Positions 35,336-46,146 of a stretch of 64,000 bases of DNA are shown piece by piece. The translations under genes were made by a program, and so were the position numbers. Under the pieces are notes generated by a model. The model ran no database searches. It had not been told where the DNA came from and saw nothing but the letters and a program-made list of their open reading frames with translations. Source of the stretch: Amblyornis subalaris (Eukaryota > Chordata > Aves > Passeriformes > Ptilonorhynchidae); contig JACAXG010000068.1 in assembly GCA_018881555.1 (NCBI GenBank), positions 2,880,198-2,944,197 on the forward strand. The letters run 5' to 3'. Each line of letters opens with the position of its first letter. Position 1 is the first letter of the stretch.

Positions 35336-35483
35336 TATAAAAATAGGTGGGGTTATTGACAAAATGCATGATTTTTATGAGCTAGAGAGAAGAAAATGTG
35401 CTGTAATGCTCTGTGCCAGCGGCTAAAGTGCAACTGGGTGACCGCGGTGCAGCTGATGTGTGACCCCTCCGACTGCAGGCCAG
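35336..35483 (+). other. Weak candidate first exon: TATA word, short Cys-rich frame, consensus splice donor
   Basis: TATAAAAATA (35336-35345) lies about 50 bp before an ATG at 35396 with A at -3. The frame then runs 29 codons to a perfect donor CAG|GTGAGT (exon end 35483). The peptide is unusually rich in cysteine: seven Cys in its first 26 residues (for example CCNALCQRLKC and MCDPSDC). Read through, the frame closes after 65 residues. I do not recognise a family. There is no good acceptor upstream, so it could only be a first exon or chance. It is marked because three independent signals line up on one strand. Confidence 0.2.
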
Positions 35484-36379
35484 GTGAGTCCGGGGACAGG
35501 TCCCTGTCCTTGTCCTCCTTGCATGTCTTAACACAGCCATTCAAAACAGAACCAGCGAGATACTTGACGATATTTAAGCCCCCGAATCTGTAGGAGGCCT
35601 CCTTCTTTCTTCAGACCCCAGGAGATGTGTTAGACACATTTCTTCCGATTAGTGAGGCTCAACCCCCCCTCCTTTTTTTCCCACTTTTATTTTTTCTAGC
35701 TTTGGAGAGATGTAGGGGAAATCTTGAAGGGAGCTGCTNTCTGGAAAAGAACACCATGAGATTTAATGCCTTGACTAAGAAGGAAGGGGTTAAAAAGGAA
35801 ATAAAAGAAATGTTTAATTTAGTTCTCTACAACAGAGATCTGCCCAGTGTCCTCCTCCCAGCCTTCCACAGAGACATCCCCTCTGTGTCTGCCTCATCCC
35901 AGGCTGGCGTATCCCAGCAATCCACCACAGACCTGTGACCTCCTGCTCCTCCAGGCTGGCTCCAGTGAGCCACGCCGAGGNTGGGCTGCCTGAAATAGGC
36001 ATGGAGAGAGGCTTCCACAGAAACCTCTAAATGGGCTTTAATGTCTCCCCGCCGTAGGATTCCCGGAATTAATTTGTGTCTGGCTTTTGAAATCAGGGAT
36101 GTTGTGTTGAAGAAGATGGATGCTCCTAAGAAGTATTGGAAAGAATGAAGGGCTGACAGGGGTGGTTTATGCAGCAAGCCTGGCCATGGATGCAAAGTAG
36201 TAAATGCGGTTGGTTGATTGAGATCAGATTTTTTTTATTTATATTTTCCAGTGGCAACGCCCATGTAGTTTATTTATTTATTTTCCCCTTTTCACTTCAA
36301 GGCACCTAACAACAACACTGTATTTTATAAATCCCTGTGATTATAAATCTAGAAGGATGTCATTCTTGGTTTCCTCAGA
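35484..36379. other. Non-genic stretch
   Basis: Repeat-poor. The part 35960-36160 has TGGGCTTTAATG and CCCGGAATTAATTTG and may be regulatory. TTTATTTATTTATT lies at about 36269-36282. No exon recognised. Confidence 0.4.
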
Positions 36380-36700
36380 GGCCGGGAGTCTATACCCACA
36401 GGAGACGGAGGGGAGAAGTAGCCAGCAAACCTTCTATATTATTGCACAGAATTGCAGGAACTGGTTTTGGTTTACACCGCATGGGGAACGCAGAGTCTGC
36501 ACAGAGCATCTCCATTTACTGCTTCCTCTGCGAGCAGCCAAGGCAGGATTGCTTACACTCCCTCCACGCCGTTCCCGGGCAGGGAATGGTGCCCTGCAAG
36601 AGATGCAAATCCACAGATTTGCATCGACTCTTTCTGTTATCCTGCTTTCAGGACACGTCCGAAAAAAGTTTAGAAGTGCTTTATGTAGCTGTGCAAAACT
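36380..36700. promoter_or_regulatory. Candidate regulatory block with a paired inverted POU octamer
   Basis: At 36602-36625 two perfect octamers, ATGCAAAT (36603-36610) and ATTTGCAT (36617-36624), form a 9-bp-arm inverted repeat with a 6-bp spacer. Flanking sequence is repeat-free and moderately GC-rich. Paired, inverted octamers can bind POU dimers in known systems. A 174-codon plus frame (36337-36861) without ambiguous codons crosses the block, with overlapping frames in other phases and no family resemblance, so I do not call it a gene. Confidence 0.4.
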
Positions 36701-37674
36701 GGTGTGAAAGTCCAGGCTGGTTCAGCTCCTTTCTCCATTTCCACTTCTGTGCCTTGTCCCAGCAGAATGGCTCCAAGAACTGCATGAAAAAAGCATCCTC
36801 TTGCTTTGTCTTGCAGGCAGCGGTGGCAGACGAGACTTTGAGCTCCGCAAGGTGTGGGTAGCAAATAGAAGTTGTTGCTGCAGGATGAGTCAGGTTGTGC
36901 TGCAACAATAGAAGTGTTTTTCCATAGTTTAGGAGATGATTTTTAAAAGTAGGAGATCTAGTTTACATTTTTTCATGAGCTACAAGGTCAGTTGTGGAGT
37001 AAGAGCTGGATTTAGCTTTAGAGCCGTCTCTCAGCTTTGAAGAAAGAAAAAACAACAGGCATGTTTGATTTTGGTGCTTTGCTTCATCTTCTTGCTGCCT
37101 TGGTCATAGGGCTGCTTGTGGTGTTGTGGGGGCAGCCCTACAAGGTCTCTGGTCCTTCCCNCCTCTTCCTATCATTCACCTCCTCCCCAGCCCTACCAGA
37201 GTCAAATATAAACTTTCTTAAAATGAACACAAGATTCATTCCACTCGACCAAGCCTGACTTCCCAGAAAATAAACAGAGAGAGCAGAGCCAGCCAGCCCC
37301 CTCTCCTGGAGCTGCCAGCCTCCAGAGAGCTGCCGGGTGACCCAGAGCAGTTCTGGGCTTTTCATAGTGAGGAAGAGGGTGGAAAGGAGAGGGAGCCCAC
37401 CTNAAGGGTTCCCTGGGTCCACTATAAAATAGCAATATTTTTAAGTGTCTTAATTGTCACAGTTCTGATTTCTTGTTTCAGTCTCAGTTGGATCCTGGGT
37501 AGCTGGACACAACTGTTTCCCTGCCCTGAAAATGGACCAAAAGGAACCAGGTCAGTAGGATCTATCAGTGCTATTGATAGAAGAGGTTTTTTCAGAGCCC
37601 AACACTTAAGCTAATCCAAACAGGGCAAAAGCCAATTCCCTTTTATGATCATTTTTACAGTTGTCTTTTGTTTT
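36701..37674. other. Non-genic stretch
   Basis: No recognised exon or repeat. Frames at 37037-37435 overlap on both strands and contain ambiguous codons. Confidence 0.5.
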
Positions 37675-37929
37675 CAAGGGGGAATGGTTCAAACAAAAAA
37701 GGAGAGATTTAAATTAGATGTTAGGAAACAATTCTCCCATGTGAGGTGGTGAGGCCCTGGCAGAGGTTGNCCAGAGAAGCTGTGGCTGCNCCATCNCTGG
37801 AAGTGTCCAAGGCCAGTCTGGATGAGACTTGGAGCAACCTGATNTACAGGGTGGTATCCCTGCCNANNGCAGGGGGTTGGAACGAGATGATCTTNAAGGT
37901 CCCTTCCAACACAAACCATTCTGTGATTA
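37675..37929 (+). mobile_element. CR1 LINE, 5'-truncated copy with many ambiguous bases
   Basis: A CR1 3' fragment of the same type and orientation as the one at 5764, from CAAGGGGGAATGG to ACAAACCATTCTGTGATTA. Eight Ns fall inside it (37770, 37790, 37796, 37844, 37865, 37867, 37868, 37895), with a ninth at 37948, far above the window average of about one in 600 bases. Reads from other copies may have been placed here, or the site is truly polymorphic. Confidence 0.95.
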
Positions 37930-39499
37930 TTTCTATAAAAATGAAAANAAACAAACAAACACAAACAAAGCCCCATCATCACTGAAACAGAGCATATTCG
38001 TTAAAAGAATGACTAAAAAAAAAGGAAAGAATATGCTGAGCGATTTTTCCTTCGGAGTGGATTGACTCTGTTTGTGCTCTGCAGAAGTCACTCAGTACTG
38101 CACTGATTGGGGTGTGCCCATGACAATGGACGAGCGAATGGGCACTGGAAAGGCTTCAGTTCCTGCTCTCCAGGGCAGCTCTCCCAGACTCTGGACTTCC
38201 CTTGGCCTCTGTGCCAGGTCTCATCTGCTGGGACACTCTCTCCTTCGGTGCCTCATAGCTACTCGAGGCAGCGAAGCTCTGTGGTGCAGCTGCCNTAAAA
38301 CCACAGGACCAAACATGACCTTTCAGATTTAAAGTCTATGCTGTTTTCTTAGACTCCCAACCCCNCAGGTGTTATCCCTGCAGTTCCCTGGGAGCAGCTG
38401 TGTGCAGGTGATTCTCTCTGAAATAGCATGGGAAAGAAACAAGTGTAGACAAAATAATAAATACACCTGTACAGGCCTCCCTTTCCTTGCAGGCAGGAGA
38501 TGTTTTGGGACCTAGGTCAGAGTTATCTGATATGTCCCGGATCCCCTCTCCCAGCACTCGTCACCTTCTCTGACTGACGATGTTTATCTGCCTTTCTTTT
38601 CCCAGGACAGGTATCTTTGATCTCATCTGGTCTCACTGTTAAACAGTCTCTCTTGCAATGAAAGCATGAGCTTCTGATCCTCTCTAATCCCAAAACATCC
38701 TGTGTGATTGTTTGAGTCTCTCCACTTTCTTCATCCTACCAGCGATACCTGAAGTTATTAAAAGAAAAAAAACAAACAACATGCCCTCCCTCCAACCAAA
38801 AGAAGTAAGACAGCCTTTACACTGCACCAAACCCACTCTTTATGGAAAAAACTCTTGAACTAAGCCAGCTGCAATGTTCCCTCCTGAGGGCTGACTGCAG
38901 AAGGCAGCAGTAGCCACGGTGCAGAACTCAAAACACCTTAGTCTGTGGGTCTTCTGCTTTGCCTGTGCTGATATTTACAGGCAGCCTTAACGAGGACAAA
39001 TATAGTTAATGAGGATAACATTCAGAGTTTAAAAATAAAAATCCAGGGAAAGGTTTTATTTTCATGTTCGGTTTCAATTTGCTGCTACTTTTTTTGTCTT
39101 TACTATCAGCTGTTTTCCACTATAAGCATTATCTATTCAAGACAGAACAGATTAAACCTAATTGTTAAGCCCCTCTGTTTTTCCTTCTTACTGTTTTATC
39201 TCCTAAGCAACTTTATTTGGTACAAGACAAATAATCTGAATTCCTGAAGTCAGAAACAAGGAGTGGGAGTCCGGGAAACTGGCTGCTGATCTAATGCAGT
39301 TTTTGCAAGTGTGGTTATGGTCAGAAACTCTAAATATGGCACCGTGTTACTGTACACACGGTGACTGCGCCCTGTGTGTCAGGGGCTGACTCACAGCACT
39401 GTAGTTTACTGACAAAAACATGTTTTACTACTTTCAGTAGTGAGGAGTCGGTAGAGCCGGGAGTGAAAGTGTCGAGCTCGTTGCATCGTCACCAGCTGA
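37930..39499. other. Non-genic stretch
   Basis: Unique sequence without a recognised exon. Frames at 38072-38332 contain ambiguous codons and overlap each other. Confidence 0.5.
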
Positions 39500-39635
39500 A
39501 TCACAGAATCATGGAAAGCTTGGAAGTGGAAGTGTTGGAAGGGACCTTAAAGGCCGTCTCCTTCCACCCCTGCCGTGGGCAGGGACACCTTCCACTAGAN
39601 GAGGTTGCTCAGAATGGGTTTGGTCATGCCCAGGT
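39500..39635 (-). mobile_element. CR1 LINE 3'-end remnant
   Basis: Reverse complement of the CR1 3' end: TCACAGAATCATGGAAAGC, GTTGGAAGGGACCTTAAAGG, GTGGGCAGGGACACCTTCC and GAGGTTGCTCAGAATGGG. The right end fades out after about 135 bp. There is a short insertion after the tail (TTGGAAGTGGAAG) compared with the other copies. Confidence 0.85.
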
Positions 39636-40649
39636 TTTGCTGGTGGTGAGAGGGGTGGAGGCAGCAGAAGGGACATGATTTGGCAAGTGGGTGTTGGGTT
39701 GTTTGATTGGTTTGTGTGGGATGAAGCTGCCGTGGAGGAGGGATAATTTGTGCCAGCCCATGTGGGGCTACACGGGGGGAGCACAGTCAGGAGAGCTGGG
39801 ATGCCCACGGCCATGATTCTCCTTCCGTGAAAGTGCTGGAAAAATTTTGTTCCCAGCACCCTGCACGACAGAAGTNTCTTTCCAAGCCTCCATGCTGTGG
39901 AACAGTTGTCACCCTGTGGCTCCCTCTCNCCCCACTGCAGGACAGGCTCCTTCCACCAGGAAATGAATCAGCAAAAGTTTGTGTTTTTTGACTTTTGAAC
40001 TGAACCGGCTTAATCTGAATGTTGAAGACAGAATCTACCTTAATATAACATTTTTTTCTTTTAAAAGAGTTCCCTTTTTTTTTTAATCTTTTCAATAGTA
40101 AATATCCACCAAGGAGCTCAGCTGGCATTCCCATACTGTCCACATTCATCNTAACCTTTACTATTGACTGACTCATGCAGTATGCATCCGCAAGAGTTAT
40201 TAATGGAAAGTACTAAAGAAATTTAGTTTAATATTTGGTAAATAGGATGTGTCTTTTCTTTGTGCTTGAATTTGTGTTTCAAACGTCTATGTTTGTGTTA
40301 TTTATATTAATATATTTCATGGGCTGCTTAATAATAGTAGCAATTAAGATAATAACAATAAATACTAATAATACTGAGCTCTTCTGCTTTTCATCAAAGG
40401 AGGTCAAGACTCAAGGGTGTACCTCTGGGGCTGGTATAATGTAGATCTGATCTNCTCCTGCTATTTCTTTTTGTGGAAAGTTAGGAGTATCATGTGAAGA
40501 TCAGATCACCTCTGGAATGTCTCTTAGGCATTATAAATGCCAGTAAGAAACATGAAATTGGAAAGAAAACAAACACCAGGACACTGGAAAATAGAACCAC
40601 AAATACTGACCTATTTGGTGGGGGTTTTTTTTGTGATTTAGCAGAATGC
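39636..40649. other. Non-genic stretch with TAA-rich tract and a hairpin
   Basis: An imperfect TAA-rich tract at about 40328-40375 and an inverted repeat with 10-bp arms at 40444-40453 and 40498-40507. No exon recognised. Confidence 0.5.
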
Positions 40650-41140
40650 TATTAATACTGTAATTAAAGCTATTTTGTAGCCTGGGGGCTTGAGCACCTG
40701 GCTCTTGTTAGAGCTGGATCCATAGCATGTGGTGGAAAAAATCAAGGGGACAAGAGAGGAGATGGCCCAAAGGAGAACACAAGAGGGCACAGTGGCACCT
40801 GTGGTGCACTTTTTGTTCTCTGGCTTTTGGAGTTGTTGAGGGCCGGGTGAATTCAGAGCTCTGTTTACATGACATAAATAATTACGGTAACAGAGTTCAT
40901 TAGTGGGAACAGTAAAAATTTAATTTTGTCAACTTGGAGTGGATTATTTACTAGAATTATTTTTTTTTTTGTCGGTCAAAGATAGATGTGATAACTGTGT
41001 CATATAAGGTAAATATGGCAATAAGCCCCACTCCAGGTTTGACAGAATTAATGCGGGCAGCCAGTAAGAATGTACTGATTATATTAAATAAGGTACAAAA
41101 TGCACGTTCCAGGCAGGTGTTTTTGCACTTTCCTCATCAA
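40650..41140. promoter_or_regulatory. Candidate regulatory block
   Basis: Contains CTATTAATACTGTAATTAAAGC, CTGTTTACATG (forkhead-type TGTTTAC at 40862-40868), AAATAATTACGG, CAGAATTAATGCGGG and a T-run at about 40960-40970. Repeat-free apart from the T-run. Inferred from word content. Confidence 0.35.
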
Positions 41141-41939
41141 TTCCACTGTTCTTCTACTGCATTGTGCTGATGGAAACGAATTCTGTGATTTCAGAAACAA
41201 AGGACGCTGATGCTGCTTTTCATTTTCTGCTCAAGGAGAATAAATGTTTGTGCAAAGCCTTTTTCATGTGGCTGCCCAGAAATGACCCAAGTGATGCCAA
41301 GAAGCTGAACATTAAGCAACCTCACCCTGGTAAATCTGCTGAAATGAGAGGTCAGTGGTGAAAACTTTCTCCTGAAAGAGTAGATGGTGTAAATAGCTAT
41401 TTGTAAGGAAGTGACACAGAAATAAGCAGGACCCTATCCCATATGTTCAACTGAAGTTCAGAGATCACAGTTGTCCTCAGATGTCTTGTGCAGGATGCTC
41501 AGCAGGGTGAACAGCCTCCCTGTGCCATGGCCACCTGCTTGGGTGGGTTTTGTGGAGGGAGAGCTGGGGGAATAAGTCCAGCAAAAGGTTGCAAACAGCC
41601 TTTATTGGAGTTATTCAGTCATCATTTCTGATGCTCACAGGAAGTTGCAGCCTGTGCCTTTACTATGGCAATTGTGGTTGAAACCTCTATAATTCATGAC
41701 ATGACATTATTTCACAATTGAAAATGAACAACCACCCCTTTTTTTTTTTTTTCAAAAAAGCCCTGGTCCTCTGGTCTCCCATTCATACTATTTGTAAACA
41801 CAACTTCTCCTCCCACCCAAACCGGCCTCTGGGGGTTTCTCTCCCTCCCAGAAGCCAATCAGTCCGTTGCTGTACGCGGAGCCGCGGAAGGAAGACGCGA
41901 TGCTACAGCNCACGCAAGAAAGTACAGAAACAAGATCAT
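41141..41939. other. Non-genic stretch
   Basis: No recognised exon or transposon. A T-run lies at 41739-41752. Confidence 0.5.
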
Positions 41940-42480
41940 TAACATCTTAATATCCTGCCCTGACATCTCACAAATTATTTTAGACTTCATAGCCAATGTA
42001 AACAGGTTTGTTTTCAACTCCCCTAATTGCCTGCTAATTGAGAGCAGATGCAGGCCTTAAGTTTCGGCAGATAAAGAGCAGCCTCTTCTCTGGGGCTTNG
42101 CATCTATCATGAGGTCTCTGATGTGCGCTCTGAGCTTCCCTGGTTAGTGATGCCGAGGCAGAGGGGGATTGGAACGGCTCCTCTTGCCTGAACCTCAGCG
42201 AGACGGAAGGGAAGACAGAGCTGTGGGACTCATCAGTAACATCATCATCATTATTGTTTCATTTCGTACTCCAGTGCACTTTCTGCAACGGCGCGGGTCT
42301 CCTTCTGGGGGGGAGTTCTCCGAATTATAGATGGGCTTCTCGTTATGATAGAAATCACTGGGTTTATGAAAAATGCATTGCTGTCATATTCCATTATCTA
42401 CTTCCTCCCATGCTGCAATCCTGTAGCTTGCAAGTCATTAGATTCTTTTTCAGAGTTCCTTTGAAATAATCCTTTCAAAA
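41940..42480. promoter_or_regulatory. Candidate regulatory block with helically phased homeodomain pair
   Basis: GTAAACA (41998-42004, forkhead-type) is followed by CTAATTGCCTGCTAATTG (42023-42040), in which CTAATTG repeats with an 11-bp period, one helical turn. Further along are CATCATCATTATTG, CAACGGCGCGGG and TTATAGATGGGC. The block is repeat-free with a CpG spot at about 42289. Motifs are direct observation; enhancer function is inference. Confidence 0.45.
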
Positions 42481-43860
42481 AACACTATTCATTGGGTATG
42501 ACCCCGGAGAGATACTGTCTGGTACTAAAGCTCTCTNTTAGTTCTGCGAGGGAGACCTGTAACAACAAGATAAGTGCATGTATATTCCAAGTAATGTCTG
42601 GAGTTTGCTGCCTCCCATTAAATGCAATAGGAGCTTGCAGTTCAAATGGTAGAATTTTGCTTTGTAAATGTAGGAGAAAATGGAGTTCAGATATATAGGT
42701 AAATTTGCATTTGGTAGTGATTTAATGTTCCATGGTCTGTTTTAGCTCCAACTTAAATATTACATTAAAACCAGCAATAAAAAAAAAAAGGAAAGACAAA
42801 AAAAAAAAAAACCGTGCTAACTGCTGGGTTCAGAAGGAGTGGATATGATTTTGTTCTTGCTGTCAGTGTGGCAGNGAGCTGCCTTTTACTTTCTCCTCTT
42901 CATTTAGCAAGTCAGCAGNAGCAGTTAAATGATAGCCCTCCGGTCTTTCTCCGGGACTGTTTTTGCAAATGAAAGCAGGAACTTCAAATCCTTGTGTTTT
43001 TCATATCACTTACAAGGTGTTTTGTGAATTTTAACATTTTTGCATCCATCTGTGAAACGGTGGAGGGNATGCAAGTGTTTCTTAGTGAGAAGTGCCCTTT
43101 GTGCAGGGAGGCTGCATGGGTTTGTACCACTGGGTTCAGGAGGTCATAAAGGGATATTGAAGAGAAAAAAACTAGCCAAAAATAAAAAAAGTTTGGTGGC
43201 TTGTGAATGATAAATGGGTAGAAAGAAAAAGAGGGAAGCATTCACATTTAACCAGTGTCTTTCAGAAATACCTCAAGCACCTGGTGTCTGGATTATGAAA
43301 CATTATTCGGTCCCAGAACCACAAACTCTCCAGGTTTTCGCTGTGATTTCTTCACGAAGCCCTTTTTCTCTCCCAGGGCTGGCTCCAGGCCTCCCTGTGA
43401 ACACAGAGTCACCCCTGCCCACATTATCGCTCTCTGGAAAATTGCCACAAACNTTGCAGAATCCAGCCCTGATCTACCAGCAGTGTGAGGGGTTTAATAG
43501 GAGGGCAGGGGGCTTGCAGTCAGTAGCACGAGGCATAACAGACTAGAGCAGTGGTCCATTAAATCAGCGCGCTGGGGCCCAGGCATTTACAGTCACACAG
43601 TCAGATGTTTCCAGTAATTATTTCCCCATAGCATTTTTATTAGGTGCTCCATAAATAATATTCACTGCCATGCTCTTCTCACGGTCTTTTATAAAAAAAA
43701 TAAGGTAGGAGAGAAGAGAAGGGGAATTCGCTTTACCTTCAGCTGGATTTTGAGGTCTTGAAGCAGATACAAACTTGGAAAATACAGGCAAATTGGTTCC
43801 TTGCTGACCAAACATTGTGGCCTAAAACCATTGGAATGGATGGAAGAATCACAAAATTAT
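42481..43860. other. Non-genic stretch
   Basis: Two A-runs (42779-42789 and 42798-42812) and plain unique DNA. The part 43540-43700 is AT-rich with TCCATAAATAATATTC. Octamer ATTTGCAT at 42703-42710. No exon recognised. Confidence 0.5.
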
Positions 43861-44165
43861 CATAGAATCCCANAATGGTTTGGTTTGGAAGAGGCTTTAA
43901 AACTCATCTCGTCCCACCCCCTGCCATGGGCAGGGACACCTTCCACTATCCCAGGTTGTCCCAAGCCCCATCCAACCTGGCCTCGACACTTCCTGGGATG
44001 GGGCAGCCACAGCTTCTCTGGGCAACCTGTGCCAGTGCCTGACCATCCTCACAGTAAAGAATTTCTCCCTGATATCCAATCTAAACCTATTCCCTTTCAA
44101 TCTGTAGCCATCTCCCCCTGTCCCTTTTTACATACCCTTATAAAAAGTCCCTCTGGCAAGTTTCT
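43861..44165 (-). mobile_element. CR1 LINE, longest of the young-looking truncated copies
   Basis: About 305 bp as the reverse complement of a CR1 3' end: CATAGAATCCCANAATGG, GGCAGGGACACCTTCCACTA, CCAAGCCCCATCCAACCTGG, CAGTAAAGAATTTCTCCCTG and, at the truncated side, TTATAAAAAGTCCCTCTGG. The minus-frame translation (44100-43897) reads WHRLPREAVAAPSQEVS, consistent with the CR1 ORF2 C-terminal tail as in the copy at 5764. Dead by truncation. Confidence 0.95.
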
Positions 44166-44865
44166 ATTTCAGATTTAGATTTGTCTTCTTGTCATGGATC
44201 CCATGCAGACCTGGGATTGACAAAGAAGCCAGTGCTGGGATTGGAGTGGGATCTTTTTCCTATGTACTGTTTGTTGGTTGTTCACTTTTTTTGATAATAT
44301 TTATGTAGTTCAAATCTAGGGTCATCACACCAACAAAAAGCACTGCCTTCTCCTCTGTGGAAGAACCTCCCAAAGCTCAGCAGTGTCGCTGTGTGTTTAA
44401 TCTGGTCTGTATGTGCAGCCCCTATTGCCAAGTGCTGCCTTTTCTAGGTAGGCTACTGTGCTTTTTCCAGAAAATATCACTGCCTTGTCTCAGTTATAGC
44501 ATTAATGCTAAGCAATCCAGCTTCTTTCCTGGCACCAGCGCTTGTGTTTCGTGAAGGGCTTTTACTCAGGTATTTAATTTTCAGCATCANTTTTCTATCC
44601 AGAGTAAGATTCCTCAAATAAACTCAAGGATCTGGGGACTTATTTTTGTACTTACTGGACTGCAGTATTGCAACCACCCCCAAGCAGAACTCAGAGGAGC
44701 AACTTTCAAAGGAAGTGGAGTAAATAATCATGGTTCAGGTTTGCTACAAGGGTCACAGACTCTTCCACCTGTGTGTGCAAAACCTCTGAGCAGTGGGAGG
44801 TGGGTATTTATATAGACCAACCCACAAGTGCAATACTTCTGTCTAAGCTGGAAAGCTGATTCAGG
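44166..44865. other. Non-genic stretch between two CR1 copies
   Basis: Unique sequence with no exon recognised. Confidence 0.5.
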
Positions 44866-45090
44866 GGCAGNTTAGGTTGTACATCAGGAAAAAATTTTTC
44901 ACCTGAAGGGTGGTTGAGCACTGAACAGGNTCCCCAGGGAATGGTCACAGCACCNAGGCTGACAGAGTTCAAGGAGCTTTTGGACAATGCTCTCAGGCAC
45001 AGGGTGGGATTGTTGGGGTGTCCTGGGCAGGGCCAGGAATTGGACTCCATGATCCTGATGGGTCCCTTCCAACTATTTTATGATTCTATG
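44866..45090 (+). mobile_element. CR1 LINE 3' fragment, second subfamily
   Basis: Reads TTAGGTTGTACATCAGGAA, AAGGGTGGTTGAGCACTG, GAGTTCAAGGAGCTTTTGG, GCACAGGGTGGGATTGTTGG, GGGCAGGGCCAGGAATTGG, then GGGTCCCTTCCAACT and TATGATTCTATG. The internal wording differs from the copies at 5764, 34303, 37675 and 43861, so this is another CR1 subfamily, shared with the copy at 53593. Three Ns inside. Confidence 0.92.
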
Positions 45091-46017
45091 GTAAGTGTGG
45101 ATGTGCACATGGAGCCCAGGAATTGTTAATAATTGGGCAGAAANTAGAGCTTTAGATAGAGAGGGTGGGTTTGCTGTCAGTGTCTGCTCAGGGCGGGTGG
45201 CCTCGTCCCCTGGCTGTCTCCAGCTCTGTGCGTGAGGGTCCAGTGCTCGTGGCTGTGTCTCAGAGGGAGTGGGGGATTCTCATGCAGGTCGCTGTCGGTG
45301 CAGCAGAGGTACCTCAGCAGCCCTGGCTGGTGGCTGAGATGTGTGGTAAAGACATTGGACCCAAGACCAGGGTCAAANTTAGGCAAGCCCTTAGACCCTG
45401 TCTCAAAGAGTCAGGTGACAGAGATTCCTACAGCCCTGAAAGATGCTCTGCTCTTGGCCATGGCTGTAGCAATGTCAGAGACATCCTGGCAGCAGGAAGA
45501 GGGGAATCATCTGCTCCTCAGAAAATNTCACCCCCAGATCATTCCTCAGTTCCTTTTGTTCTGTTTCATTTCTGGACTGCTCAACCTGGGGAAGTTGGAG
45601 GCAGAAATTAAATAAGAACTATTCAATATAAATGTATGTATCTGTTTCGTGCTATAGGAAGACTCAGTTCAGTGAACCCAGGCCACTGGCATCTTATAAT
45701 TTCCTCTTGCTCCAGCAGGTATGGGATTAACCTATTGTTATTCCTTTCTAAAGGAACAGACAAAAAGATATACTCCACAAAGACCGTGATTTTTTTGAAA
45801 AAAAATAATAATCCATTGGGTTTTTAAAGAAATATTTTATTGGAACCATAAGGTTTCTTTTTTTGAGGGAGAAAATTTGAAATCCGGAGTTTATTTTTCC
45901 TTCAGTGTCTCTCCTAAGAACCAACAGGAATTGAGATATTTTTTTTTTCTCTCTTGTGTTTGTGCCTACTTATTAAACACACATGTGGCCTGGATTCCTT
46001 GCGTAGGTGCAAAGAGG
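45091..46017. other. Non-genic stretch
   Basis: No recognised exon. A 148-codon plus frame (45165-45611) has two ambiguous codons and overlaps a 127-codon plus frame in another phase. Confidence 0.5.
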
Positions 46018-46146
46018 TTTGGAAAAAAAAAGAAAAAGAAAAAAAGGTGTAACCCAGTCCATTGACCTGTCTCTTTGCCCTTAGGACTCTTTCGAACAGC
46101 TGTGAGAAAAAGAAAAGGGGGGGGGGGAGAGGTAAAAAAAAGAGGC
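46018..46146. repeat. Polypurine tracts with an 11-base G run
   Basis: Two purine-only tracts on the plus strand: an A-rich one with scattered G (about 46018-46048) and one of A-runs around G11 (46106-46146, G-run 46117-46127). They may be decayed poly(A)-type or purine microsatellites. Confidence 0.8.

Noticed and set aside
36337..36861. 174-codon plus-strand open frame with CxxC-like pairs
   Set aside because: The cysteine pairs do not fit a known zinc-binding pattern, other frames in different phases cover the same DNA, and there are no clear splice sites at the ends.
43030..43075. CATCTGTGAAACGGTGG, similar to a MIR core phrase
   Set aside because: Only one short phrase matches, and the flanking MIR order is missing.
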